From: Pseudonocardia nigra
GTDB lineage: Bacteria > Actinomycetota > Actinomycetes > Mycobacteriales > Pseudonocardiaceae
Assembly: GCF_019396355.1 (NCBI RefSeq)
Contig: NZ_JAHKRK010000023.1
Span: forward strand, 1-59,354
DNA length: 59,354 nucleotides
Direction: 5' to 3'
Notes under the pieces: generated by a model
Databases searched by the model: none
What the model saw: the letters and a program-made list of their open reading frames with translations, nothing else
Told to the model about the DNA's origin: nothing
In this document: positions 8,201 to 15,493 of the stretch, piece after piece
How positions within the stretch are numbered: the stretch's first letter is position 1
How the letters are laid out: the number at the start of each line of letters is the position of its first letter
Made by a program: the position numbers and the translations under genes

Positions 8201-11200
8201 CGCCCAGAATCCGGTAGCTGACCTCGACCTGTGCGTGCTCGGGAATGAGGGCCCGCAGCTCGGCGATGGCGTGGTCGCGACGGCCCCGCACCACGCGGGA
8301 CGACGGCGATGGCGGCGGGGTCGGGCCCACCGGGTCGGGTCGTGGCGGCGGCGGTGGCGGTGGCGGTGGATGCGGCGGGACGACGATCAGGTCGAGCACG
8401 CGCTTGCGGGCGTCCGTCAGCGCCTTCGTCAGCGGTGCGGCGTCCTCGTTCGCCGCCACGCCTTTCTGCAGGCTGTCGCGAGCGGTCCGCGCGTCAGGCG
8501 TCTCCATCGCCGCGAGCTGGTCGAGGAGCTGCCAGTCCGCGCCCCGCAGCGCGTCGGCGACCTGCGCGGCGCTGGACAGCGACCGGCTCAGCGTGATCAT
8601 GGGCATGTCGACCGGCACCGACGCCAGCGCCTCGACGAGGTCGGTCGGCTCAGCGGAGCGGCGCAGCGCGTCGAGCAGCCGGACGGCGGTCTCGGCGGTC
8701 TGCAACCGGGGCGCCACCGGGTCCGCGGGCACGCCGAGCCGAGGCAGCGAGCTCTCCAGCACGGCGAGCACGTCGGCGGCCGGCGCCCGGAGCTGGTCGA
8801 CGCGAGCGCCGATGCGGGCGAAGCGCGCCACCGATCGCGGGGAGATCACCCGTGCGTCGAGCTTCTCCCCGAACAGCACGGCCGCCCGCTCCACCGCGAC
8901 GACCCACACGTCCTCGCCGGGGAGGCGCTGGCGGCGCAGCAGCATGTCGTCGCGAACCTCGTCGACGGTCGAGGGCGGCTCCACGATCCGCCCGGCCCGT
9001 ACCCACGCCCGCCGGGACAGCTCGGCGTAGGTGGCGATCACCAGGTTCGCCACCCGCGTCTCCAGGCCGCGGTCGGCGACCCACTCCCGCAGCAGGCGCA
9101 CCGGGATGTCCGCCTCGGCCGGCCCGGACTGGGCGGCGCGACGCTCGAACTCCGACTCCCAATGGCGGGAGAGCACGAAGGGGCCGCCGTGCTCCTCGCC
9201 GAGCTGCAGCGGATGGGCGAGCTTCTGCAGCGCCGACCGCTCCGACTTGTCGGTCTCGATCCGCCCGCCCTCGGCGTCGGCCGACTTCCGGACGGCGTCG
9301 AGCACGATCCGCAGCTCGGCCGTCGTCACGATCGCGCCCTTGCGCTGCGGGTCCAGGTCGGGGTGGTTCGGGTAGGTCGCGGCGAAGCACTGCTCGACCA
9401 GGTGCGCGAGCGCGTCGGCGAACGGGCGCCCCACGTCCAGCCGCGGGCGGAGCGCGGGGTCGAGGGACACCAGGTGATCGCTCCAGTCGAGCACGTGGTT
9501 CTCGTCGGGCTTGGCGAGCCCGTAGGCCTGCCGGAGCACCATGCGCAGCTCCGTACGCAGGGCGTCGCCCTGGTTGCGCAGCAGATCCCGGGCACGCTGG
9601 CGGTCGTCGGGGCCGAGGTGCGTCGCGGCCTCGTCGAGCCGGGTGCCGCCCAGCAGGTAGTCGATGCGCACCAGGGTGGCCACCTTGGCGAGCACCGTGC
9701 CGGTCACGAACGCCGGCAGCCAGGCCACGCAGCGGCGCGGGCCGGCGTCGCGGAGCTCGGTCAACCGGGCCCGGTCGTCGGCCGCCGAGTAGGTCGCGGC
9801 GTCGAAGGGGTAGTCGATCACCAGCCGCCAGCGGCCGTCCTGGGACGGCTCGAAGGCCTCGTCGCGCAGGTCGCTACGGTCACGGACGTTCCCGTAGACG
9901 ATCTCGACGGTGCGCCGGCTCCCCCGCCACACCACGGTGTGCTCGATCTCGAACGCGCCGTCGTCGCGGATCCCCAGCTCGCCGAGCAGGAGCTCGCGGA
10001 ATAGCCGCCGGCGACTCGCGGGATTGTCCACGTGCGTGACGCGGTCGAGGATCTGACCGAGGTCGACGCCCACCAGCTGCAGCCGGACGCTCGGGTCGTC
10101 CTCCAGCCCCACCTTCAGCTCGGCGACCTGGCTCGCCCACCCACGCAGCCTGCGCACCACCTCCCCGACCTCCTGGCCGGGGATCAGCGACGTGACGGTG
10201 CCGTGGTTGAGCGCCGCGAGCCGGCGGGCCGTCATCCCGCGCAGTGCGGCCACCTCCGGGACCAGCGCGGCGAGCAGCAGCGTCTTGATCAGGCGGTCGT
10301 CGGCGCGGAACGCGGTGAGCAGGCCGGCGGGCGCCTCGGCGAGGCCGGTGGCCTGTTCCTCGGTGAGCCCGCGCTGGCCGAGTAGCAGCGGCCGCAGCGT
10401 GCGGTCGTAGAGCGTGCGGGCCTGCTCGAACTCGTGCTTGAGCTTCTCGGTGAACGGCTGGTCGTTGCCGTCGGCGATCGCGTCGAACAGGTCGCCGAGG
10501 GGCACGAGCTGGCCCAGCCGCAGGTCGTCGCGCCGGTCGACCAGGATCTGCTGCATCAACTTGAGCGCGGTGCGCTCGCGCTGCAAGGCGGAGGACACTT
10601 TGATGAGCGTCTGCATGAACGCCGGGCTGAACGGATAGGTCTGGCGGAACGCGTCGCCGTCGCCGTCGGTGAGCAGGATGTCCCGGGTGAGGCCGGGAAG
10701 GTTGTCGGTGCGCCGGAAGGCGTCGGCGATCCGCTGGGCGGCCTCGTCGTCCTGCGGCCGCAGGATGCGCTTCTCGGCGATCATCTGGAGGTTGCGGTCC
10801 TCCAGGGTGACGGTGGCGAACCGCCCGTCCCAGTAGGACAGCTGGTCCTGGAACGACAGCGACTCCGCGCCGGTGCGCTCCACGCCGATCAGCTCGCGCA
10901 GGTCGCGCTGCCGTGCGATGAAGCTGACGATCGGCACCGCGCGGCGCGCGTCGGACGACTCGACGAGCTTCGCGACCTTCTCGGTCTCCCGCGCGACGAA
11001 CGCCGGGTCGGCGATCTTCCCGGCCAGCCACAGCACCAGCTCGTCGAGGAAGAGGATCACCCCACCGTAGCCGAGGCCCTTGGCGTGTGCGCTGAGCGCG
11101 GAGAGCCCCTGGTCGAGCGGGACGAACGCGTTCGCGGCACCCGCGACGGAATCGACGTAGCTCGGCATGAACACCGGGATGACGTCGCTGATCAGGCGTT

Positions 11201-11855
11201 GGGCGCGCTCGGAATCGGGCGGCGCCGCGAAGGCCGAGTCCAGCTCTTCCGCGGTCCAGGAGGCGCCGTAGTCCCCCCAGCCCTCGTCGGCGGTCTGCGG
11301 GAGCCGGGCGAGGAAGGCCTCGGTGCCCATGCCGTCGCGGATCGCGCGGGCGTCGTCGAGCAGGCCCTGGGCCCGGTAGACCGACGGGAGCGGCGCGCCC
11401 GGGTGTTCCCGTCGCACATGGCTGACGTAGCCGCCGAGGATCGCCGCCTCCAGGCTCTCGGCGCCGATGAGGTGGAACGGCACGAGCATGAAACGCGTCG
11501 TGTCGAGCCAGCGATGCCGGGCGAGCGCGTCGGCCAGCTCCGGCCGGGACCGCGCGCCGACGTCACCGTTCAGCAGCGCGTGCAGCACCGCCATGAAGTG
11601 GCTCTTCCCGGAGCCGAACGACCCGTGCAGGTAGCTGGCCTTCGACCGCCCCTCCGCCAGTGCGGACCCGATCAGCGCCAGGGCCTCTTCGAACGCGACC
11701 CGCAGCTGCGGGGTGATCACGTAGGAGTCCAGCGTGGCCTGGATCCGCTCCACACCCTCGGTCAGGCGCAGCACGAAGTCGCCCTGGTGGATCTGCTCCG
11801 GGATACGGATCAGCTCGCGCAGCAGCGGCTGCCCGGTCTGCACGGGCGTGGTCAA
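8187..11855 (-). CDS. pglY: BREX-2 large ATPase PglY
   Basis: About 1222 residues from TTG 11855, chosen because a GAGGGGGA site lies eight bases upstream and the protein then begins in the conserved region (LLRELIRIPEQIHQGDFVL). Walker A GSFGSGKSH is at about residues 78-86, and VILFLDELVLWL near 275 is a Walker B-like segment. The C-terminus has a proline run then a short charged tail. First gene of the pglY-pglZ-brxD-brxHI operon. In the Pgl model PglY and PglZ act with the methyltransferase PglX and kinase PglW to limit phage growth. A second partial copy of its P-loop-proximal coding region lies at 12398-12464. Confidence 0.92.
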   Translation of the reverse strand: MTTPVQTGQPLLRELIRIPEQIHQGDFVLRLTEGVERIQATLDSYVITPQLRVAFEEALALIGSALAEGRSKASYLHGSFGSGKSHFMAVLHALLNGDVGARSRPELADALARHRWLDTTRFMLVPFHLIGAESLEAAILGGYVSHVRREHPGAPLPSVYRAQGLLDDARAIRDGMGTEAFLARLPQTADEGWGDYGASWTAEELDSAFAAPPDSERAQRLISDVIPVFMPSYVDSVAGAANAFVPLDQGLSALSAHAKGLGYGGVILFLDELVLWLAGKIADPAFVARETEKVAKLVESSDARRAVPIVSFIARQRDLRELIGVERTGAESLSFQDQLSYWDGRFATVTLEDRNLQMIAEKRILRPQDDEAAQRIADAFRRTDNLPGLTRDILLTDGDGDAFRQTYPFSPAFMQTLIKVSSALQRERTALKLMQQILVDRRDDLRLGQLVPLGDLFDAIADGNDQPFTEKLKHEFEQARTLYDRTLRPLLLGQRGLTEEQATGLAEAPAGLLTAFRADDRLIKTLLLAALVPEVAALRGMTARRLAALNHGTVTSLIPGQEVGEVVRRLRGWASQVAELKVGLEDDPSVRLQLVGVDLGQILDRVTHVDNPASRRRLFRELLLGELGIRDDGAFEIEHTVVWRGSRRTVEIVYGNVRDRSDLRDEAFEPSQDGRWRLVIDYPFDAATYSAADDRARLTELRDAGPRRCVAWLPAFVTGTVLAKVATLVRIDYLLGGTRLDEAATHLGPDDRQRARDLLRNQGDALRTELRMVLRQAYGLAKPDENHVLDWSDHLVSLDPALRPRLDVGRPFADALAHLVEQCFAATYPNHPDLDPQRKGAIVTTAELRIVLDAVRKSADAEGGRIETDKSERSALQKLAHPLQLGEEHGGPFVLSRHWESEFERRAAQSGPAEADIPVRLLREWVADRGLETRVANLVIATYAELSRRAWVRAGRIVEPPSTVDEVRDDMLLRRQRLPGEDVWVVAVERAAVLFGEKLDARVISPRSVARFARIGARVDQLRAPAADVLAVLESSLPRLGVPADPVAPRLQTAETAVRLLDALRRSAEPTDLVEALASVPVDMPMITLSRSLSSAAQVADALRGADWQLLDQLAAMETPDARTARDSLQKGVAANEDAAPLTKALTDARKRVLDLIVVPPHPPPPPPPPPRPDPVGPTPPPSPSSRVVRGRRDHAIAELRALIPEHAQVEVSYRILGDGDG

Positions 11856-11969
11856 CGGCCGCGTCCCCCTCGTGTCGGTGTGGGGGTGACAGTAGTGGCC
11901 CGGTCGGCGGGAGCGGCAGCGTCCTCCGTGCCGACGCGCGCGGGCGCGCCCCGGGCCCGCCAGCTTTTC

Positions 11970-11998
11970 GTATGACATAATTGCGTACTTCCGGTCAA
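11970..11998 (-). promoter_or_regulatory. possible pglY promoter
   Basis: On the minus strand TTGACC (11998-11993) is followed after 17 bases by TCATAC (11975-11970), in a locally AT-rich patch of otherwise GC-rich DNA. A transcript from here would have a leader of roughly 100 bases before TTG 11855. The same patch could also serve the divergent gene at 12046 (CATAAT on the plus strand). Weak match; inference only. Confidence 0.35.
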
Positions 11999-12045
11999 GT
12001 TCGCCCCGCAGGGAAGCACCGGATCGGCCGGCCCAGGAGGAACCG

Positions 12046-12344
12046 ATGGGTGAGCCCGAGCAGGAGCCGCGCATCCTCGACGAGGAGGTCGACCTGGATC
12101 GCGAAGTGGTCCGCGACAGCCGCGGCCGTCGCGTGGACGACGACTACGCGACGAAGGCGGTCGCCGACGTGCGCACCCGCCGGGGCCGCCCGTCGCTGAC
12201 CGAGGGGGAGGGTGCCACGCCGCCGCTGTCGTTCCGGGTGCCGGAGCAGACCCGCCGCTGCTCGAAGAGCGGGCGCGCGCGGAGGGCCGCACCGCCTCGG
12301 AGATCGCCCGGGACGCGCTCGACCAGTACCTGGGAATCACGTAA
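12046..12344 (+). pseudogene. CopG/RHH-like antitoxin, frameshifted
   Basis: Opens at ATG 12046 behind a textbook AGGAGG and reads MGEPEQEPRILDEEVDLD, then RRGRPSL and LSFRVPEQT, a common actinobacterial antitoxin layout. Near 12255 the frame is lost by a net one-base deletion. The next frame continues the same fold: LLEERARAEGRTASEIARDA and DQYLGIT, ending with TAA at 12342-12344. An intact version would be about 99 residues, a DNA-binding ribbon-helix-helix antitoxin. No cognate toxin is seen next to it; what follows is a pglY fragment. Likely an orphaned, decayed remnant diverging from pglY. Confidence 0.6.
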
Positions 12345-12397
12345 CGCACCTACTCAGCGGGGAGGCCGCGCACCGGTGCTCGTCGAAGTACCGGTAC

Positions 12398-12464
12398 AGC
12401 CAGCGGTGCGGGCGAGCGCGTCGGCGAACTCCGGCCGGGACCGCGCGCCGGCGTCTCCGTTCAG
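12398..12464 (-). pseudogene. fragment homologous to pglY
   Basis: About 67 bases match pglY positions 11507-11574 at over 90% with one single-base gap. On the minus strand it reads NGDAGARSRPEFADALAR, compared with NGDVGARSRPELADALAR in PglY. The similarity stops abruptly on both sides. The rest of the 12345-12613 gap holds no gene I can support; a small dyad (ATCTTC-GAT-GAAGAT, 12516-12530) could be the end of the brnTA transcript. Confidence 0.65.
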
Positions 12465-12613
12465 CGCCCCTCGGCCGGCCGGCGGCACCGGTCAAGGCGT
12501 TGACGTCGTCAGTGGATCTTCGATGAAGATTTCGGGCGGGGAGGCTGCTCTGCAGCATGGCGCGCTCAAGGGTGCGCCATCTCGACTCGTGCAGCGGAGA
12601 CGCGTCGCTCTAC

Positions 12614-12850
12614 TCAAGCGGCGCTTCTCGACCGCTGTTCGAGGCGCTCGGCAAGCCACACCTTGATGATCGATTGCCGGGTCACGCCCAGTCGCCTCGC
12701 CTCCCGATCGAGTGCGGCAATCATCCATACAGGAAAGTCGACGTTGACTCGGCGCTGCTCCTCGCCGGGGCGGTGCGCCTTGGCCAGATCAAGAGCCGAG
12801 GTGACGTCCTCCCCACGATCAAACTTTTCATCGAACTCTTCAGCCTTCAT
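12614..12850 (-). CDS. brnA: BrnA-like antitoxin (CopG/RHH)
   Basis: 78 residues. The N-terminal half is acidic and the C-terminal half contains RVNVDFPVWMIAALDREARR followed by GVTRQSIIKVWLAERL, a ribbon-helix-helix DNA-binding fold typical of BrnA. BrnA neutralises the BrnT ribonuclease and represses the operon. ATG 12850 lies 11 bases inside the end of the toxin gene, so the toxin comes first, as is usual for brnTA. The probable operator is at 13115-13131. Confidence 0.85.
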   Translation of the reverse strand: MKAEEFDEKFDRGEDVTSALDLAKAHRPGEEQRRVNVDFPVWMIAALDREARRLGVTRQSIIKVWLAERLEQRSRSAA

Positions 12851-13103
12851 AGATCGCTACCTCCTCCTCGCGAGACCGCCGAACCGAAATGATTCTCACC
12901 TTGCCCTGGCGGAACGTCACCACCGCCGACCAATGCTTGCCATCGATCCGACCGATCACCAGCCACCGGGCCTCGTCGACAGTCCGCGCAGGAACCTCGA
13001 CGCGCAGGCCATCCACCCACAGGCGCTGCGCCTCGATGAAGTCGATCCCATGCTTGTCCCGATTCGCCGCACTCTTGTTCGGGTCGAACTCGAACTCCTC
13101 CAT
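12840..13103 (-). CDS. brnT: BrnT-like ribonuclease toxin
   Basis: 87 residues, the usual BrnT length. Family marks: FEFDPNKSAANRDKHGIDF at the N-terminus, RWLVIGRIDGKHWSAVVTF in the middle and VRIISVRRSREEEVAIYE at the end. BrnT is a RelE-fold mRNA endonuclease whose action is blocked by BrnA. Start ATG 13103 follows GGGAGGGG. The pair sits between pglY and pglX, a common place for addiction modules in defence islands, where it may help hold the region in the chromosome (inference). Confidence 0.88.
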   Translation of the reverse strand: MEEFEFDPNKSAANRDKHGIDFIEAQRLWVDGLRVEVPARTVDEARWLVIGRIDGKHWSAVVTFRQGKVRIISVRRSREEEVAIYEG

Positions 13104-13114
13104 CCACCCCTCCC

Positions 13115-13131
13115 GGTATAAAAACTATACC
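13115..13131 (-). promoter_or_regulatory. brnTA operator/promoter dyad
   Basis: GGTATA-AAAAC-TATACC, a perfect six-base inverted repeat with a five-base spacer, lies 12 bases upstream of the brnT start in the only AT-rich spot nearby. It probably includes the -10 box and is a natural site for autorepression by BrnA. Confidence 0.6.
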
Positions 13132-13244
13132 TCCGAGGCGGGGGTTCGACCAGCGCGATCGTCGCCCCACCCGCACTGCGGCACCACGGACTGCGAGCAA
13201 GCCTGGACAAACGGTTACCAGGGGTCGCCAGCGAGGGGAGACAC

Positions 13245-13710
13245 GTGGCCGACGCCGAGGCACTGCGACTGGTCTCGCTGGAACGCTCGTACCAGCCCAC
13301 GATCGCGGATCGGCGCAAGCTGGTGGAGCTCATCGACGAGCTCCGCGCCGGGCACGACGCCACGACGAGCGCCGACGTCCTCGGCGCGACCGCGCGGCGT
13401 GGACGGAATGACCGGGCCGGAGGAACCCACCGCGGAGTTCCAGCGCCGCATCCGGGTGCTGATCGTGCGGCAGCGCTTGGAGGAGCTGTCCAGCGTGCTG
13501 CTACGCCGGGCGGAGGGCAGCGATTCGCCCGATCGTCCCCACGGGGACGTCCAGCACCGGTTGCTCCTGCTCACGGCCGGAGCGCGGCCGACGGCTGATG
13601 GAACGCCTGCTTCCTCGCGCAGCGGGCCGGGGCAGCGTACGAGGGGACCTCGGAGGTGCTGCACAGCCGGCGCGTTCGGCGAGGTGCCGGAGATCCTCGT
13701 TGGGGAGTAA
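13245..13710 (+). pseudogene. unrecognised small gene, apparently frame-disrupted
   Basis: GTG 13245 follows GAGGGGAGACAC and reads VADAEALRLVSLERSYQPTI then RRKLVELIDELRAG, convincing coding sequence for about 45 residues. Near 13385-13400 the coding quality moves to another frame, which holds ATG 13408 and FQRRIRVLIVRQRLEELSS, then degrades into Pro/Arg-rich sequence before a TAA at 13708. It may be two small overlapping genes or one frameshifted gene. No family recognised. It converges on the DUF397 gene. Confidence 0.35.
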
Positions 13711-13743
13711 GGGAGCTGGTCGAGAGCTGAGAACGACGATCTC

Positions 13744-13944
13744 CTAGTCGAACTCGCCGAGCTTCACACCCTCGACGAATGCCCGCCACTCCGGCGGCGT
13801 GAACAGGAGAACCGGACCGCCCTGATCCTTGCTGTCACGGACGGCTCGGGATCCGTCGGGCAGGTCCGCGATCTCGACGCATTCGCCGCCGTTGCCGTTG
13901 CTGCGGCTGGACTTGCGCCAGACAACGCCGGCCAGGTCGATCAT
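13744..13944 (-). CDS. DUF397 protein
   Basis: 66 residues with the DUF397 signature WRKSSRSNGNGGECVEIAD, a central VRDSKDQGGPVLLF and a C-terminal WRAFVEGVKLGEF. In actinobacteria DUF397 genes nearly always follow an XRE regulator with a DUF5753 domain, as here: ATG 13944 overlaps the regulator's TGA by four bases. Such pairs are linked to developmental control (BldB/WhiJ-type systems) and have been compared to toxin-antitoxin pairs; the role here is not known. Confidence 0.9.
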   Translation of the reverse strand: MIDLAGVVWRKSSRSNGNGGECVEIADLPDGSRAVRDSKDQGGPVLLFTPPEWRAFVEGVKLGEFD

Positions 13945-14777
13945 CGCAACTCACCCATAGCTTCCTCGATCATCGTCACGGTCCCTGCCTCGTCACAGGC
14001 GGACGCGCAGAGCCGATCGAAGACCTGAGTATAAGCCGTCACCTGGGGGTCCCGATCCAGATAGTCGGCGCTCCACAAGTCCTCCAGGTACACCACCTGA
14101 GCGTCCGGCGGCTCGGCCAGTCGAAGGATCGTGAACGACGAGCCCATCGCTGCATGGGCGCCAGCGGTGAAGGGCAGCACCTGCAACGACACGGTGGGCA
14201 GCTGCGCCAGCTCGAGCAGTCGCTCGAGCTGCTCGATCATCACCGACTGGCCACCGACCACGCGCCGCATGACCGCTTCGTTGATCACTACCCAGAGCTG
14301 CGGCGGGTTCCCGCCCAATAGCCGCGCCTGCCGCTCGCCCCGCGCGGCGACCAGACGCTCGACCTCTGCCGGATTGCGAGTGGGGTCCGCCGCCCGGGTC
14401 ACTGCCCGGGTGTACGCCTCGGTCTGGAGCAGGCCGGGGACGAGCTCGACGTGGAAGTACTTGATCTCAGTGGCTTCGGCCTCCAGACCGACATACGCCC
14501 GCACCCACTCCGGCACCCGGTGCGACGACCGCTTCCTGGCCTCACGGGCGATGGCCAGGATCTGCTCAGCCTCACCCTCGTCAGCGCCGTAGAGCGTGAG
14601 CAGCGCCCGGACTTCCGCTGCTTGCAGCGTCTGCTTGCCGGTCTCCAGCTTGCTGATCTTGGAGACGTCGCACTCCAACTCGTTCGCCGCAGCTTCCCGT
14701 GGGATCCCGGCACGCTCGCGGAGCCTGCGCAGCTCACGACCCAACTGCAGGCGGCGGACAGTGGGACTCTGGGCCAT
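13941..14777 (-). CDS. XRE-family regulator with DUF5753 domain
   Basis: 278 residues from ATG 14777. An N-terminal Cro/C1 helix-turn-helix (LGRELRRLRERAGIPREAA, then CDVSKISKLETGK, residues about 10-50) is followed by a DUF5753 domain (VPEWVRAYVGLEAEATEI, ELVPGLLQTEAYTRA, LPFTAGAHAAMGSSFTIL). Earlier in-frame starts exist, but this one gives the standard N-terminus. It is coupled to the DUF397 gene and diverges from the small gene at 14863. The palindrome at 14832-14849 lies between them and is the likely binding site. Confidence 0.92.
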   Translation of the reverse strand: MAQSPTVRRLQLGRELRRLRERAGIPREAAANELECDVSKISKLETGKQTLQAAEVRALLTLYGADEGEAEQILAIAREARKRSSHRVPEWVRAYVGLEAEATEIKYFHVELVPGLLQTEAYTRAVTRAADPTRNPAEVERLVAARGERQARLLGGNPPQLWVVINEAVMRRVVGGQSVMIEQLERLLELAQLPTVSLQVLPFTAGAHAAMGSSFTILRLAEPPDAQVVYLEDLWSADYLDRDPQVTAYTQVFDRLCASACDEAGTVTMIEEAMGELR

Positions 14778-14831
14778 GCCGGCAGTGTGCCGCGGTCGTC
14801 CGATCGGGCGCGTATCGGGTGACCACTTCCT

Positions 14832-14849
14832 AACTTGCATATGCGAGTT
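14832..14849. promoter_or_regulatory. operator-like palindrome between XRE gene and small ORF
   Basis: AACTTGCATATGCGAGTT is an 18-base dyad with a single mismatched pair, in the short divergent gap. TAGAGT at 14851-14856 lies six bases before ATG 14863, so the plus-strand gene may be transcribed leaderless from a promoter covered by this dyad. Confidence 0.6.
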
Positions 14850-14862
14850 GTAGAGTGCCTAC

Positions 14863-15147
14863 ATGATTGTTCCGATTCGTGACGCGCCGGTCTCACCAGC
14901 CAGCCCACTGCTCGTCACGATCACTGCGTCTGACCGGCACGACCATCTCGTGGACGAGACCGTCGTCGCCACCTCCCACGACGGGCGCTACGTCGCACGT
15001 TGTGGCGCGACGGTGCTCAGCGCCGAGCTGGAGGCTCAGCCCGGGCGGCTCTGCGCGCAGTGCGCAACACCTTCCACTTCACTGCGACGACGCCGACCTG
15101 CCCGGCGCATCGCTCTGCGCCGGCGAGCACCTAGCAAGATCAACTGA
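14863..15147 (+). CDS. small conserved actinobacterial protein
   Basis: 94 residues from ATG 14863. The central segment TSHDGRYVARCGATVLSAEL and LCAQCATP resembles the small metal-knuckle-like proteins often encoded opposite XRE/DUF5753-DUF397 pairs in Pseudonocardiaceae; the C-terminus is Arg-rich. Three Cys residues (one CxxC) could bind zinc. It probably has a leaderless start and is controlled by the divergent XRE regulator. No function is known. Confidence 0.6.
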   Translation: MIVPIRDAPVSPASPLLVTITASDRHDHLVDETVVATSHDGRYVARCGATVLSAELEAQPGRLCAQCATPSTSLRRRRPARRIALRRRAPSKIN

Positions 15148-15183
15148 CCGAGCTACACCTCCCGCTGCGAAGGGCCTCATGCG

Positions 15184-15477
15184 ATGACTGGCATCAACGA
15201 TCCCGACGAACCTTCGGTCGTCGACATCGCCGTGCAGTTCATGGCCCAGCAGCCGGGCGGCGCGGAACGCGTGCTGGCCCTGCACCGCCCGCTGGCGGAC
15301 GGCCTGTGCGCTGCCTGCCTCACCACCGTCACGAGGTGGCCGTGCTCGATCGCGAGCCTCGCCCTGTTGGCGCGCCCGCACATCGGGAGCACCAACGCGA
15401 TCGCAACGCCAGTACCCGCGGACCGCGAGGGTTACCGCGGACCCCCGGCTCGAAGCCGCCGGAACCCGAGACGCTGA
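15184..15477 (+). CDS. small Cys-motif protein, paralogue of 27560-27793
   Basis: 97 residues. The core LHRPLADGLCAACLTTVTRW followed by PCSIASLALLARPHIG matches the pattern H-DG-CAAC-RWPC-IA in the protein at 27560-27793. The three cysteines may form a small zinc site. It follows the 14863 gene by 36 bases in the same direction and probably forms a two-gene unit with it. The gene ends 17 bases before the convergent pglX stop. The Arg/Pro-rich last 20 residues may be read-through of a drifted stop. Function unknown. Confidence 0.6.
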   Translation: MTGINDPDEPSVVDIAVQFMAQQPGGAERVLALHRPLADGLCAACLTTVTRWPCSIASLALLARPHIGSTNAIATPVPADREGYRGPPARSRRNPRR

Positions 15478-15493
15478 TCCAGTTCGCTGGCGC

